Origin: Oceanobacillus caeni
GTDB lineage: Bacteria > Bacillota > Bacilli > Bacillales > Amphibacillaceae
Direction of reading: 5' to 3'
Length of the DNA stretch: 64,000 nt
Assembly: GCF_019037185.1 (NCBI RefSeq)
Contig: NZ_JAHHXM010000011.1
Span: 1 to 64,000, forward strand
Below the pieces are notes generated by a model. It was not told the origin of the DNA and ran no database searches. It saw only the letters and a list, made by a program, of their open reading frames with translations. The first letter of the stretch is position 1, and each line of letters opens with the position of its first letter. Shown one piece after another: positions 18,154-29,389 of the stretch. The position numbers were made by a program, and so were the translations under genes.

Positions 18154-18187
18154 AAAATGAGTGGGATGGGGTATCTCACTCATTTTT
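18154..18187 (+). terminator. Terminator of guaC
   Basis: AAAATGAGTG and CACTCATTTTT form the stem around a GATGGGGTAT loop, with a T-run. Confidence 0.85.
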
Positions 18188-18222
18188 CGTCTACTCGTAC
18201 GGATTTAACAACAATATCAACA

Positions 18223-19176
18223 TTAGAAATTCATATTTATTAATCCCAATAAAGTTTGACTTCCTTTTTCACTATTAACTTCCGGTGGCCATACCGAGAG
18301 ATCAAAAGGAAAGTCTGAGCCTGGAACGACTTTATCTTTTCCGACTGTTTTTATTAACAAATCTATACTATTTGAATTCCATAATACCGTATCATACCAG
18401 AAACTTTTTGCGTATTCAGATGGTGCTGCACTTAGATTTGATGATACATCTTTCCATTGATCATATCCTTTATCCATTCTTCCTAACTGATATGGAAGGA
18501 AGCCTCCTCCATGAGCAAAGACGATTTTTATGTCTGGGTATTTGTCAATGAGTCCACTTAAAATGATATCTGTTGCAGTCACGGTTGTTTCCCAAGGTAC
18601 CCCAATTAAATTCGGCATTTTTTTCGACTTAATTCTAGGATCTGTGCTTAAAAGTGGATGAATAAAAAGAATCGCTTTTAATCGGTTGGCCTCTTCAAAT
18701 AAAGGAGTGAAGAAGTTATCGGATAGGAGTTTCTCTCCTAATCCTGGGCCTATGATAGCTCCTTTTAAACCCTGATTCATTGCTTCGTTTAAAATAGTTG
18801 CAGCCTTTTCAGGTGCAGTTAGTGGTAAGGTTCCAAGAGCAGAAAAACGATCAGGTGAATTGCCTATAATTTCTGCTAAAGAAGAATTATAGATTTGTGA
18901 AACCTCTGTAGTTATTTCCGGGCTAAAGTCGTACATAAATAATTGGGGAATAGGTGATAAAACAGAATGAGTAACACCAACATCAACAGATTCTTGTTTA
19001 TACAAGGTTAAATCGTAAAAGGCTGGTTTTAATTCAAATCCCCATTTTCCATTTACGGTTAGAAACTTATGTTTATCAGGTAATTTCTTTTCCCACTTTG
19101 CGTGGACTGTTTTTTTATGATCTTGTAACCAAGTTAAAACGTGATTAGGAATAAAATGTGTATGAAAATCGAACAA
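18223..19176 (-). CDS. Amidohydrolase-2 (ACMSD-like) decarboxylase, probable 5-carboxy-2-hydroxymuconate semialdehyde decarboxylase
   Basis: A 317-residue metal-dependent amidohydrolase of the ACMSD family, members of which decarboxylate muconate semialdehydes. Visible ligands are FDFHTHFIP (residues 2-10), LFIHP, FAHGGGFLPY and the late GSDFPFD. TTG start behind GAGGAGG. It is divergent from the semialdehyde dehydrogenase at 19346, sharing an upstream region with one IclR-like box. From context it would remove the carboxyl left after protocatechuate 2,3-cleavage, as PraH does in Paenibacillus; that assignment is inference. A general aromatic-acid decarboxylase is the alternative. Confidence 0.75.
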   Translation of the reverse strand: MFDFHTHFIPNHVLTWLQDHKKTVHAKWEKKLPDKHKFLTVNGKWGFELKPAFYDLTLYKQESVDVGVTHSVLSPIPQLFMYDFSPEITTEVSQIYNSSLAEIIGNSPDRFSALGTLPLTAPEKAATILNEAMNQGLKGAIIGPGLGEKLLSDNFFTPLFEEANRLKAILFIHPLLSTDPRIKSKKMPNLIGVPWETTVTATDIILSGLIDKYPDIKIVFAHGGGFLPYQLGRMDKGYDQWKDVSSNLSAAPSEYAKSFWYDTVLWNSNSIDLLIKTVGKDKVVPGSDFPFDLSVWPPEVNSEKGSQTLLGLINMNF

Positions 19177-19251
19177 CTATCCTTACCTCCTCATTAAAAC
19201 ATTCTTGTTATTTATCATTCTATACTAAATTTTTGCAAAAAAAAGAACATA

Positions 19252-19268
19252 GTTGCGTATAGAGGAAC
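19252..19268. promoter_or_regulatory. Predicted IclR-type operator, site 1
   Basis: GTTGCGTATAGAGGAAC lies between the divergent decarboxylase and dehydrogenase genes. The same 17 bases occur at 26988, and a fully palindromic variant (GTTCC-N7-GGAAC) at 32427. Confidence 0.7.
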
Positions 19269-19345
19269 TGGAAGTTGAAACTGGAATTTTTCATTGGTAA
19301 CTTTAATTTAGATAGATTGATATATTTTTTATTAGGGGGAAGCGC

Positions 19346-20809
19346 TTGCGGATGGAAACGAAAATAAAAACGATTCATTGCCGACATTTTATTAATGGTC
19401 AGTTTACTGATTCTCAGAATCTAAAAACTTTCCAAAATATTAATCCTGCAACAGAACAATTAATTGGTACGGTCGCTCAAGCAGGGGAAGAAGAAGTAAA
19501 TTATGCTGTTGCAGCTGCGAGAAGAGCTTTAGATGGCCCATGGAAAGACTTTACACTTCAGGATCGTTCGAGGATTCTTAGACGAATCGGTGATCTTATT
19601 TTAGAAAGAGTAGAAGAACTAGCGTATTTAGAGTCATTAGATACAGGAAAGCCATTATCCTTGGCGAAAAAAATAGATATTCCTCGAGCAGCATATAATT
19701 TTCATTTTTATGCGGATTACATGATCTCAATAGGAAATGAAGCTTATCAACAAGATAAGAAAGCGTTTCATTATTCCTATCGACATCCAGTTGGGGTAGT
19801 TGGACTGATTAAACCATGGAATTTACCGTTACTCCTTTTAACATGGAAGTTAGCCCCAGCGCTTGCTACAGGAAATACAACCGTTATTAAACCTTCTGAG
19901 TGGACACCATTAACTGCTACTGTATTAATGGAAATTTGTCAGGAAGCGGGGTTGCCTAATGGAGTAGTTAATTTAGTTCATGGTTATGGTGCGGATTCTG
20001 CTGGTGAAGCAATTTCTAAACACCCGGATGTTGATGCGATCTCATTTATCGGTGAAGTGAAAACAGGTAAGGCAATTATGAAATCTGGTGCGGAATCATT
20101 GAAAAAGCTGTCATTTGAATTAGGAGGAAAAAATCCGAATATCATTTTTGCGGATGCAGACGTTGATGAGGTAATTGAAACTACGATTAAATCAAGTTTC
20201 ATTAGCCAAGGTGAAGTTTGCTTATGTGGATCCCGAATTTATGTAGAACGACCAATTTATGAAGAATTTGTCAGGAAGTTTGCTGAACGAACAAAAGAAT
20301 TAAAAGTAGGGAATCCGTTGCATGAAGATACAGATATTGGCGCTCTAATTAGTAAGGAACATTATGAAAGCGTTATAAATTACTTGGCAATTGCTAAAAA
20401 CGATGGTGGAGAAATAGTAACAGGTGGGGGCCGTCCGGAAGATTTAGATTCAGGTTATTATATCGAGCCGACCATTATTACTGGACTAGAAAGAACCTCT
20501 CGTTGTATTCGCGAAGAAATTTTCGGCCCAATTGTAACCATTACCCCATTTGATATGGAAGAAGAAGTGATTATGCAAGCAAATGATACCCATTATGGTT
20601 TAAGTGCCACCATTTGGGCGAATGACATCAAACGTGCTCATCGTGTAGCACAATCCATTCGAGCTGGGATTATCTGGGTGAATACTTGGTTCTTAAGGGA
20701 TTTACGAACGCCATTTGGAGGAACGAATCAAAGTGGTATTGGAAGGGCCGGAGGAATGCATAGTCTTGATTTTTATACTGAGTTATCGAATATCACAATT
20801 AAACTATAA
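19346..20809 (+). CDS. 2-Hydroxymuconic semialdehyde dehydrogenase, copy 1
   Basis: An NAD-dependent aldehyde dehydrogenase (487 residues) that oxidises 2-hydroxymuconate semialdehyde to 2-hydroxymuconate (4-oxalocrotonate). Visible are GLIKPWNLPLLL, the general-base Glu in ELGGKNPN (about residue 255) and the catalytic Cys in QGEVCLCGSR (about residues 285-294), whose context is typical of the HMSDH branch. The start is TTG 19346 or ATG 19352. A cre-like core AAGCGCTT overlaps the start region, hinting at carbon catabolite repression. First gene of dehydrogenase-dioxygenase-pobA-TRAP. A close paralogue is at 27106. Confidence 0.88.
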   Translation: MRMETKIKTIHCRHFINGQFTDSQNLKTFQNINPATEQLIGTVAQAGEEEVNYAVAAARRALDGPWKDFTLQDRSRILRRIGDLILERVEELAYLESLDTGKPLSLAKKIDIPRAAYNFHFYADYMISIGNEAYQQDKKAFHYSYRHPVGVVGLIKPWNLPLLLLTWKLAPALATGNTTVIKPSEWTPLTATVLMEICQEAGLPNGVVNLVHGYGADSAGEAISKHPDVDAISFIGEVKTGKAIMKSGAESLKKLSFELGGKNPNIIFADADVDEVIETTIKSSFISQGEVCLCGSRIYVERPIYEEFVRKFAERTKELKVGNPLHEDTDIGALISKEHYESVINYLAIAKNDGGEIVTGGGRPEDLDSGYYIEPTIITGLERTSRCIREEIFGPIVTITPFDMEEEVIMQANDTHYGLSATIWANDIKRAHRVAQSIRAGIIWVNTWFLRDLRTPFGGTNQSGIGRAGGMHSLDFYTELSNITIKL

Positions 20810-20830
20810 AAAATTTAGGGGGTTATTCAC

Positions 20831-22928
<2,098 letters not shown>

Positions 22929-23003
22929 ATGTTAATAATAATCTGCTACCATAAATGGTGGCAGGTTAACCTTAAAAAACGTAGTCGTACACTCATAGTT
23001 TAT

Positions 23004-23022
23004 TGAATATTGCCAATATTCA
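23004..23022. promoter_or_regulatory. Perfect inverted repeat upstream of dctP
   Basis: TGAATATTGCCAATATTCA is a perfect 9+1+9 palindrome, 41 bases before the dctP ATG. It may be an operator or a leader hairpin. A weaker stem CTGCTACCAT / ATGGTGGCAG at 22940-22963 directly follows pobA. Confidence 0.55.
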
Positions 23023-23063
23023 GTTAATGTATGAAACAGATTTATATAGAAAGGAGTAAGAAT

Positions 23064-24119
23064 ATGATCAGAACAAGGTTGAAATGGATATCCGTTTTTA
23101 TTTTTACTATGGTTGGTCTCATCGTGTTAGCCGGATGTTCTGCTAGTTCAGCGAAAGAAAGTGAAAGCGTCACACTTAATTTTGGTAGCATGGATGGTCC
23201 ACCACACGTACAAAATGCAGTTACTTTCCCAGCATTTGCTGAAAAAGTGGAACAGTTAACAGACGGAAGGGTAGACTTTCGCATGTATATGGGTGGTTCG
23301 TTAGGAGGGCCAAATGAAACGCTCGATAATATTGTAACTGGCTTAATGGATGTTGGGAGAGGAATTCACGGATACAATGCTGGAAGGTATCCAGTGCAGT
23401 CTGTGCTAAATCTTCCTTTTATGGCAGAGGGTACTGGTGAAGAGTTAAGTATCGTTGCCCAGAAATTATATGACACGTTTCCGGAAATACAAGATGAGTA
23501 CTGGGATGTAAAATCTTTATGGATTCATGCGGCAGATCCGTATGCAATTATCACAAAGGGTAAAGCAGTTCGTAGTTTTGAAGACGTTAAAGGACTTCGG
23601 TTAAGAACGCCATCTGAAGAAGGTAGTCAAATGCTAGAGGCGTGGGGAGCAACTCCTGTATCGATGGGGGCACCAGATATTTATGATGCGATTCAAAAAG
23701 GAGTTATTGATGGTGGGGTTCTACCAATTGCAGCAATCAAAGACTTTAATTTAACGGATCTCGTAGATTATGTAACGATAGGTTATTTTAATACGAATTT
23801 ATTCTATGTTTCTATGAATGAAAATAGTTGGGAAAAATTCACTACAGATGAACAGAAATTACTAGAGGAAGAATTGCTTGGATTACCGATGGCAGCTTTA
23901 GCGGGAAGAACGTTCGACGAACAAAAAGAAAAAGCAGTAGAGGAATCAAAAGCAGCGGGGGTAGAATTCATCGAGCTATCGGAAGAAGAAGTGAATAAAT
24001 TTAAAGATGCATCCCAACATGTTGCCGAAAACTGGATTAACAGAATGGAAGAGCGAGGGATTCCAGGACAAGAAATTTATGATGAAGCAGTTCGTTTAAT
24101 AGAAGAAATCAATGAATAG
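23064..24119 (+). CDS. TRAP transporter substrate-binding lipoprotein (DctP family)
   Basis: The extracytoplasmic solute receptor of a TRAP transporter, here anchored as a lipoprotein. The signal peptide ends in the lipobox LAGC (cleavage before Cys, about residue 25). The body shows DctP-type features (NFGSMDGPPH, TDGRVDFRMYMGGSLGGPNE, GLRLRTPSEEGSQMLEAWGATPVSM, VIDGGVLP). The start is ATG 23064 behind AAAGGAG; 351 residues. With the permease subunits downstream it probably imports 4-hydroxybenzoate or a related aromatic acid; the substrate is inferred from context. Confidence 0.88.
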   Translation: MIRTRLKWISVFIFTMVGLIVLAGCSASSAKESESVTLNFGSMDGPPHVQNAVTFPAFAEKVEQLTDGRVDFRMYMGGSLGGPNETLDNIVTGLMDVGRGIHGYNAGRYPVQSVLNLPFMAEGTGEELSIVAQKLYDTFPEIQDEYWDVKSLWIHAADPYAIITKGKAVRSFEDVKGLRLRTPSEEGSQMLEAWGATPVSMGAPDIYDAIQKGVIDGGVLPIAAIKDFNLTDLVDYVTIGYFNTNLFYVSMNENSWEKFTTDEQKLLEEELLGLPMAALAGRTFDEQKEKAVEESKAAGVEFIELSEEEVNKFKDASQHVAENWINRMEERGIPGQEIYDEAVRLIEEINE

Positions 24120-24135
24120 AAAGGAGTTTGGGAGA

Positions 24136-24705
24136 ATGAGTCCACAATTAAATGAAGAAAAACAACTAAATGCTACGATTGATCAAACGTCCAGTCTGGT
24201 CAAATTTACAAGGGCTTTAGAAAAAGTTACAGTTCATTTAAATGATGTATTGCACAAAATTTCTAGTGTCTTATTGATGGCGTTAATGTTTTTAACAACA
24301 GCCGATGTAGCTGGAAGATTTTTTTTCAACGCTCCAATTATCGGAACTTATGAGTTAACAGGTTTATTACTTGCTTTAATGATCTTTTATAGTTTAGGCG
24401 CAGGGCAACTAAAGAAAAATCATATTGAAATTGACTTCTTCACTAGAAAAATGTCTGCTAAAAGCCAACACATTCTTTATAGCATATCGTCATTCGTATT
24501 ATTTATTCTACTATGTTTAACAACATGGCAACTATATGAGTATTCTGTAAGGGTTTGGATTGGCGGGGAAACAAGTGGTGACCTTGGTTTACCATTGTAT
24601 ATCTTCTCTGGCCTTACGATTATTGGTTCTTTCTCATTTGCACTCACATTATTATTGGATGGCTTTAACTCTCTATTAAAGGTGGTGAATCCAGATGAGT
24701 CCTGA
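24136..24705 (+). CDS. TRAP transporter small permease (DctQ family)
   Basis: The 189-residue small membrane subunit has four predicted helices (about residues 48-68, 80-98, 117-138, 155-175). The conserved features are TTADVAGRFFFNAPIIGTYELT and the KNHIEIDFF loop. I prefer ATG 24136 because AAGGAG lies at correct spacing. The gene overlaps dctM by 11 bases, a sign of coupled translation. Confidence 0.88.
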   Translation: MSPQLNEEKQLNATIDQTSSLVKFTRALEKVTVHLNDVLHKISSVLLMALMFLTTADVAGRFFFNAPIIGTYELTGLLLALMIFYSLGAGQLKKNHIEIDFFTRKMSAKSQHILYSISSFVLFILLCLTTWQLYEYSVRVWIGGETSGDLGLPLYIFSGLTIIGSFSFALTLLLDGFNSLLKVVNPDES

Positions 24706-25999
24706 GGTGACAGGGGTTTTAGGTATTATATTATTACTTGTTCTTATATTCCTACGAGTTTCTGTTGGTCTATCCTTATTTTTGATTGGATTTTTAGGAG
24801 TATCTTGGATAACAGACGGTACAGTAGGTTTAGCACAATTATCAATGGCGGCGTTTGGGACGTCCAATGACTATGGGCTAAGTGTTATTCCATTATTTAT
24901 CTTAATGGGGATGTTCTTGTCCTATTCTGGATTAGGAAATGATTTATTTAGCTCAGTAAATACATGGTTTGGAAAATGGCGTGGAGGCCTTGCGATTGCT
25001 ACAATCGGTGCCTCATCTATATTTTCATCTATTTCGGGATCTTCCAATGCAACGACCGCGACGTTAGCAAGGGTTAGTATACCGGAAATGGATAAGTATA
25101 ACTATAAGACAACTTTTTCTACAGCAGCTGTAGCAGCAGGTGGTACGTTAGGGGCGTTAATACCACCAAGTGTCCTATTAATTATATATGGTGCACTAAC
25201 CAATGTGCCAATAGGTCCATTATTAATCGGTGGATTTATTCCTGGGATCATGTTAGCTATTTTGTTTATTCTTTTAATCCATCTACAAGTTAGACTAAAA
25301 CCTTCCATAGCGCCAGTCAAAGCGGAATCGGTATCGTTGGGAGAAAAGTTTGCCTCACTAAAATCCATTTGGCCATTTCTACTAATCTTTCTTATTAGTA
25401 TTGGTGGTATATACATGGGTGTATTTACCCCAAGTGAAGCGGGTGGAATTGGAGCGTTTCTAGCATTTATCGTAACGATTATTATGAAACGATTAAATAT
25501 CAAAGGTATGGTAGAATCCCTTGATGAATCTTTACGATTATCCGTGATGATTTTTCTAATCTTTATTGGTGCGAATTTATTTGGGAGTTTCCTAGCTTTA
25601 AGTCGGATACCCGCGCATCTTACCAATGCGGTCGTATCCATGGATGTATCACCATATGTCATTCTAACGTTAATTTTATTCGTTTATTTATTCTTAGGGA
25701 TGTTCTTAGAGGGTATTGCGATCATGACATTAACATTACCAATCGTATTTCCAATAATCACTTCGTTAGGATTTGATGGTTTATGGTTTGGTATTATCAT
25801 GGTATTAATGATTAATATCGGTGTGCTGACCCCACCACTAGGACTAAGTGTGTATATTATTAGTGGTGTGGTGAAGGATGTTCCGATCGAACAAATTTTT
25901 AAAGGTGTTTTACCGGCAATTGGGGTCATGATTATCTTTTTGATTATCTTAATTATCTTCCCTGGTATTGTAACGTTTTTACCATCTTTAACAGGATAA
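24695..25999 (+). CDS. TRAP transporter large permease (DctM family)
   Basis: The 434-residue ion-coupled translocation subunit has about 11-12 membrane segments. Typical DctM sequences are SSIFSSISGSSNATTATLA (about 109-127), GGTLGALIPPSVLLIIYG and the C-terminal MINIGVLTPPLGLSVYIISG. AGGTGG lies before the ATG, inside dctQ. It is the last gene of the operon and is followed by a strong bidirectional terminator. Confidence 0.92.
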   Translation: MSPEVTGVLGIILLLVLIFLRVSVGLSLFLIGFLGVSWITDGTVGLAQLSMAAFGTSNDYGLSVIPLFILMGMFLSYSGLGNDLFSSVNTWFGKWRGGLAIATIGASSIFSSISGSSNATTATLARVSIPEMDKYNYKTTFSTAAVAAGGTLGALIPPSVLLIIYGALTNVPIGPLLIGGFIPGIMLAILFILLIHLQVRLKPSIAPVKAESVSLGEKFASLKSIWPFLLIFLISIGGIYMGVFTPSEAGGIGAFLAFIVTIIMKRLNIKGMVESLDESLRLSVMIFLIFIGANLFGSFLALSRIPAHLTNAVVSMDVSPYVILTLILFVYLFLGMFLEGIAIMTLTLPIVFPIITSLGFDGLWFGIIMVLMINIGVLTPPLGLSVYIISGVVKDVPIEQIFKGVLPAIGVMIIFLIILIIFPGIVTFLPSLTG

Positions 26000-26007
26000 A
26001 TGAAAAA

Positions 26008-26048
26008 GAACAGGCTAGTCTTTCACGCACGGACTAGCCTGTTCTATT
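26008..26048. terminator. Bidirectional terminator between dctM and iclR
   Basis: GAACAGGCTAGTC and GACTAGCCTGTTC form a perfect 13-bp stem between the convergent genes; the T/A-rich flanks are short on each side. Confidence 0.88.
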
Positions 26049-26853
26049 ATACCCTTGAACGCTGTCTAAAGTATCGTTCATCATACCCTAAACGCTCGGA
26101 TGCATCTTTTGCTGCGTTTACTACTTTATTTATGATATCAGGAATTTTACCTTCCTTCATTCGTTGAATCGGTCCTACAACAGAAATGGAACTAACTACT
26201 TTTCCTGTGTAATCCCGTATTGGTGCAGCAACAGATCTTGTCCCAACTGTTAGCTCTTCTGTACAAATCGAATAACCTTGCTTTCGGATTACTTCCATTT
26301 CTCTTCTCAGTTTGTTTGGATCCGTTATCGTATTCTCGGTATAAGAGACTAATCCTTTTTCGATGACCCTTTCTAAAGTATTATCGTCATTAAATGCCAG
26401 TAATACTTTACCAGATCCCGTGCAAAAAGAGGGGTTGCGTCGACCAATATGCGTCAAGATACGGACAGGATGATGACACTCCTCTTTATGAATATAAATG
26501 GTATCTAGTTCATCCAAAATAGATAAATGTGCAGTTTCACCAGTATCATTCACTAATCGATTGAGAACAGGGGCGGCTTCATTATGAATCTCTAGGTTGT
26601 TCGTTACAATTCCTCCAAGTGTTAAAACCGATAACCCTAACCGATAATCTCGCGTTCCTTCATCCTTGATTACAAATCCTTCACTAGCAAGCGTAGAAAG
26701 GAGTCTACTAACCGTACTTTTTGCTAAACCTAATTCCTCAGCAAGATCACTTACTTTTTGTGTTGGTTCAAATGTGGAAAAGCTTTTTAGTATTCGTAAT
26801 GCATTTTTAACAGATGAAAGGATTTGTGGATCACTATTCTTCTTTTTCATCAT
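26047..26853 (-). CDS. IclR-family transcriptional regulator
   Basis: A 268-residue IclR protein with an N-terminal winged helix-turn-helix (KVSDLAEELGLAKSTVSRLLSTLASEGFV, about residues 33-61) and the effector-binding GAF-like domain (CTGSGKVLLAF, GYSICTEELTVGTRSVAAPI). Start at ATG 26853, directly behind GGAGGAGAA. It is divergent from the lower-pathway operon at 27106 and convergent with dctM. It is the only regulator in the aromatic cluster, so it most likely binds the 17-bp boxes at 19252, 26988 and 32427. Repressor or activator mode cannot be told from sequence. Confidence 0.9.
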   Translation of the reverse strand: MMKKKNSDPQILSSVKNALRILKSFSTFEPTQKVSDLAEELGLAKSTVSRLLSTLASEGFVIKDEGTRDYRLGLSVLTLGGIVTNNLEIHNEAAPVLNRLVNDTGETAHLSILDELDTIYIHKEECHHPVRILTHIGRRNPSFCTGSGKVLLAFNDDNTLERVIEKGLVSYTENTITDPNKLRREMEVIRKQGYSICTEELTVGTRSVAAPIRDYTGKVVSSISVVGPIQRMKEGKIPDIINKVVNAAKDASERLGYDERYFRQRSRV

Positions 26854-26987
26854 TTCTCCTCCAATACATGTTCTGTCTATAAGAACAATCATTTTTTGTG
26901 AAACTCATGATGAAATGCTATTTTTATCAATCCTTGGTAACGGTTACTTTTTATTATACTATAAATAATCCAAATTTTTTAACTATT

Positions 26988-27004
26988 GTTGCGTATAGAG
27001 GAAC
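26988..27004. promoter_or_regulatory. Predicted IclR-type operator, site 2
   Basis: GTTGCGTATAGAGGAAC, identical to site 1, lies in the divergent region between iclR and the dehydrogenase at 27106. Confidence 0.7.
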
Positions 27005-27105
27005 TGCGACCTTTTTAATTCCACTTTTCGATTTTATAATGAATTTGTAAAGAAAAGATAACTGTTAAGCGATGAAATAAGAAATATGTTAGGGAGGAAT
27101 TTTAC

Positions 27106-28569
27106 ATGCAAACGACTGAACAAAAGGTAGAGATTAAACCAATTAATTGTTCCCATTATATTGGAGGGAAATACGTAGAATCAAAAAGTGGAAAAACCTT
27201 TAAAAATATCAATCCTGCAACAGAGGAAGTTATAGGGTTAGTTGCGGAAGGAGGAAGAGAAGACGTTAATGAGGCGGTAGAAGCAGCGAGAAAGGCATTG
27301 AAAGGTGAATGGGGGAACATGCCAGTTCGCAAGCGTTCTGCTATTATCCGTAAAATTGGGGATTTAATTTTAGAAAGAAAACAAGAGTTAGCGACACTGG
27401 AAACATTAGATACCGGTAAACCAATATGGTTGTCAAACAGCGTTGATATTGAAAGAGCGGCATACAATTTTCATTTCTTCGCGGATTTTATGACAACAGT
27501 TGGCAATGAATCTTATCAACAGGATGATATTGCGATTCATTATTCTGTTCGTCGTCCAGTTGGAGTGGTTGGATTAATTAATCCTTGGAACCTACCATTA
27601 CTACTAATGACTTGGAAATTGGCTCCAGCACTTGCGGCGGGAAATACAGTAGTTATGAAACCATCAGAAGTAACACCAATGACAGCGACTGTTTTAGCAC
27701 AAATTTGTACAGATGCAGGTGTACCAGAAGGTGTGGTTAATATGGTACATGGTTTTGGAAATACAGGTGCCGCCCTTACATCTCATGATGATGTAGATGC
27801 CATTGCTTTTACCGGGGAGACGGTTACTGGTAGTGCCATTATGAAATCTGCTGCACCAACTTTGAAGAAATTATCTTTTGAATTAGGAGGAAAAAACCCA
27901 AATGTTATTTTTGCGGATGCAAATTTAGATGATGTAATTGAGACTACATTGAAATCAAGCTTCATCAACCAAGGGGAAGTGTGTCTTTGCGGGTCAAGAA
28001 TTTATGTAGAACGTGCTATCTATGATGAATTTTTAGAGCGTTTCGTTGCAAAAACAAAAGAATTAAAAGTTGGCGATCCCTTTGCTGAAGATACAAAAGT
28101 CGGAGCACTAGTAAGTGAGGAACATTATAATAAGGTGCTTAGCTACTTAGCTATTGCAAAAGAAGAGGGAGGTACCTTCTTAACTGGTGGTAAGAAAGCG
28201 GATATGGAAAAAGGTTTCTATGTAGAGCCAACGATTATAACCGGTTTGGGAAGAGATTCTCGTTGTGTACGTGAAGAAATCTTTGGTCCCGTTGTAACCG
28301 TTCTTCCATTCGATACAGAGGAAGAGGTCATGGAACAAGTTAATGATACGCATTACGGATTAAGTGCAAGTCTTTGGACTGGCGATGTAAAACGTACGGC
28401 AAGATTATCTGCACAAATTGAAGCGGGAATGGTATGGGTCAATACATGGTTCCTACGTGATTTACGTACCCCATTTGGTGGTGCGAAGCGTAGTGGAATT
28501 GGCCGTGAAGGTGGAGCACATAGTTTTGATTTCTATTCTGAAATAACGAATGTCACGCTAAAACTATAG
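27106..28569 (+). CDS. 2-Hydroxymuconic semialdehyde dehydrogenase, copy 2
   Basis: A 487-residue paralogue of the protein at 19346, collinear without gaps over most of its length. It has the same active site elements: GLINPWNLPLLL, ELGGKNPN and NQGEVCLCGSR. It oxidises 2-hydroxymuconate semialdehyde with NAD+. AGGGAGG precedes the ATG. It opens the lower-pathway operon, so this copy is the likelier main enzyme for catechol-type cleavage products. Division of labour between the two copies is not determined. Confidence 0.9.
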   Translation: MQTTEQKVEIKPINCSHYIGGKYVESKSGKTFKNINPATEEVIGLVAEGGREDVNEAVEAARKALKGEWGNMPVRKRSAIIRKIGDLILERKQELATLETLDTGKPIWLSNSVDIERAAYNFHFFADFMTTVGNESYQQDDIAIHYSVRRPVGVVGLINPWNLPLLLMTWKLAPALAAGNTVVMKPSEVTPMTATVLAQICTDAGVPEGVVNMVHGFGNTGAALTSHDDVDAIAFTGETVTGSAIMKSAAPTLKKLSFELGGKNPNVIFADANLDDVIETTLKSSFINQGEVCLCGSRIYVERAIYDEFLERFVAKTKELKVGDPFAEDTKVGALVSEEHYNKVLSYLAIAKEEGGTFLTGGKKADMEKGFYVEPTIITGLGRDSRCVREEIFGPVVTVLPFDTEEEVMEQVNDTHYGLSASLWTGDVKRTARLSAQIEAGMVWVNTWFLRDLRTPFGGAKRSGIGREGGAHSFDFYSEITNVTLKL

Positions 28570-28579
28570 GAGGATCCAG

Positions 28580-29374
28580 ATGAATATAGAAACGACAGCT
28601 AAAACAGAAAGTCATGTCAAACATTTAGCAAGTGCATGGAGTAATGGACAAGGGGTTCAGCCAATTACAGAGCTGGATCCTGACATTTCCATTGATGAAG
28701 CGTACCAAGTGCAATTGCACACGATTAACAGATATTTGCAAAATGGGAAACGTATTACAGGTAAAAAAATCGGATTAACTTCTAAAGCAGTCCAAGAAAT
28801 GCTTGGAGTTGGGGAACCGGATTATGGACATTTATTAGATGATATGCATGTGGAAAATAAAGGTACCGTACCTTTTAACCGTGTTCTTCAACCAAAAATT
28901 GAGGGCGAACTTGCTTTTATCTTAAAAGAAGATTTAGTTGGTCCAAATGTCACTTCTTTAGATGTGTTAAAAGCGACAGATGTCATTGTGCCAGCAATTG
29001 AAATCGTTGACAGTCGGATTAAAGACTGGAAAATCACTTTAGCAGATACGGTTGCCGACAATGCATCATCAGGACTTTATGTGCTTGGAGAAACATTTAA
29101 AAAACCGGCAAATTTAGATATTAAGCAAATTGGAATGGCTTTATATAAGAATGGCGAACTTCAAAACACGGGAGTTGGTGCGGCAGCATTAGGAGATCCT
29201 GCGAAATGTGTTGCTTGGTTGGCTAATAAACTAGCAAACTACGGGATTACGCTTAAAGCTGGTGAAGTTATTTTATCCGGAGCATTGTCTGCCATGGTAG
29301 AAGCAAAACCAGGCGATCATTTTTATGTGAAATTTGCTGAATTAGGTTCCGTGGAAGTTTCATTTTCAGAGTAA
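28580..29374 (+). CDS. 2-Hydroxypenta-2,4-dienoate (2-oxopent-4-enoate) hydratase
   Basis: Adds water to 2-hydroxypenta-2,4-dienoate to give 4-hydroxy-2-oxovalerate. The 264-residue protein belongs to the FAH-related hydratase/decarboxylase family with GKKIGLTSKAVQ, GHLLDDM, PKIEGELAFIL (metal-binding glutamates) and PAIEIVDSRIKDW. It is homologous to the protein at 31326; LTSKAVQEMLGVGEPDYGHL points to the hydratase (DmpE/PraE) branch. It starts ten bases after the dehydrogenase, behind AGGAGG. Confidence 0.82.
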   Translation: MNIETTAKTESHVKHLASAWSNGQGVQPITELDPDISIDEAYQVQLHTINRYLQNGKRITGKKIGLTSKAVQEMLGVGEPDYGHLLDDMHVENKGTVPFNRVLQPKIEGELAFILKEDLVGPNVTSLDVLKATDVIVPAIEIVDSRIKDWKITLADTVADNASSGLYVLGETFKKPANLDIKQIGMALYKNGELQNTGVGAAALGDPAKCVAWLANKLANYGITLKAGEVILSGALSAMVEAKPGDHFYVKFAELGSVEVSFSE

Positions 29375-29389
29375 AGAGGAGGGATGAAC

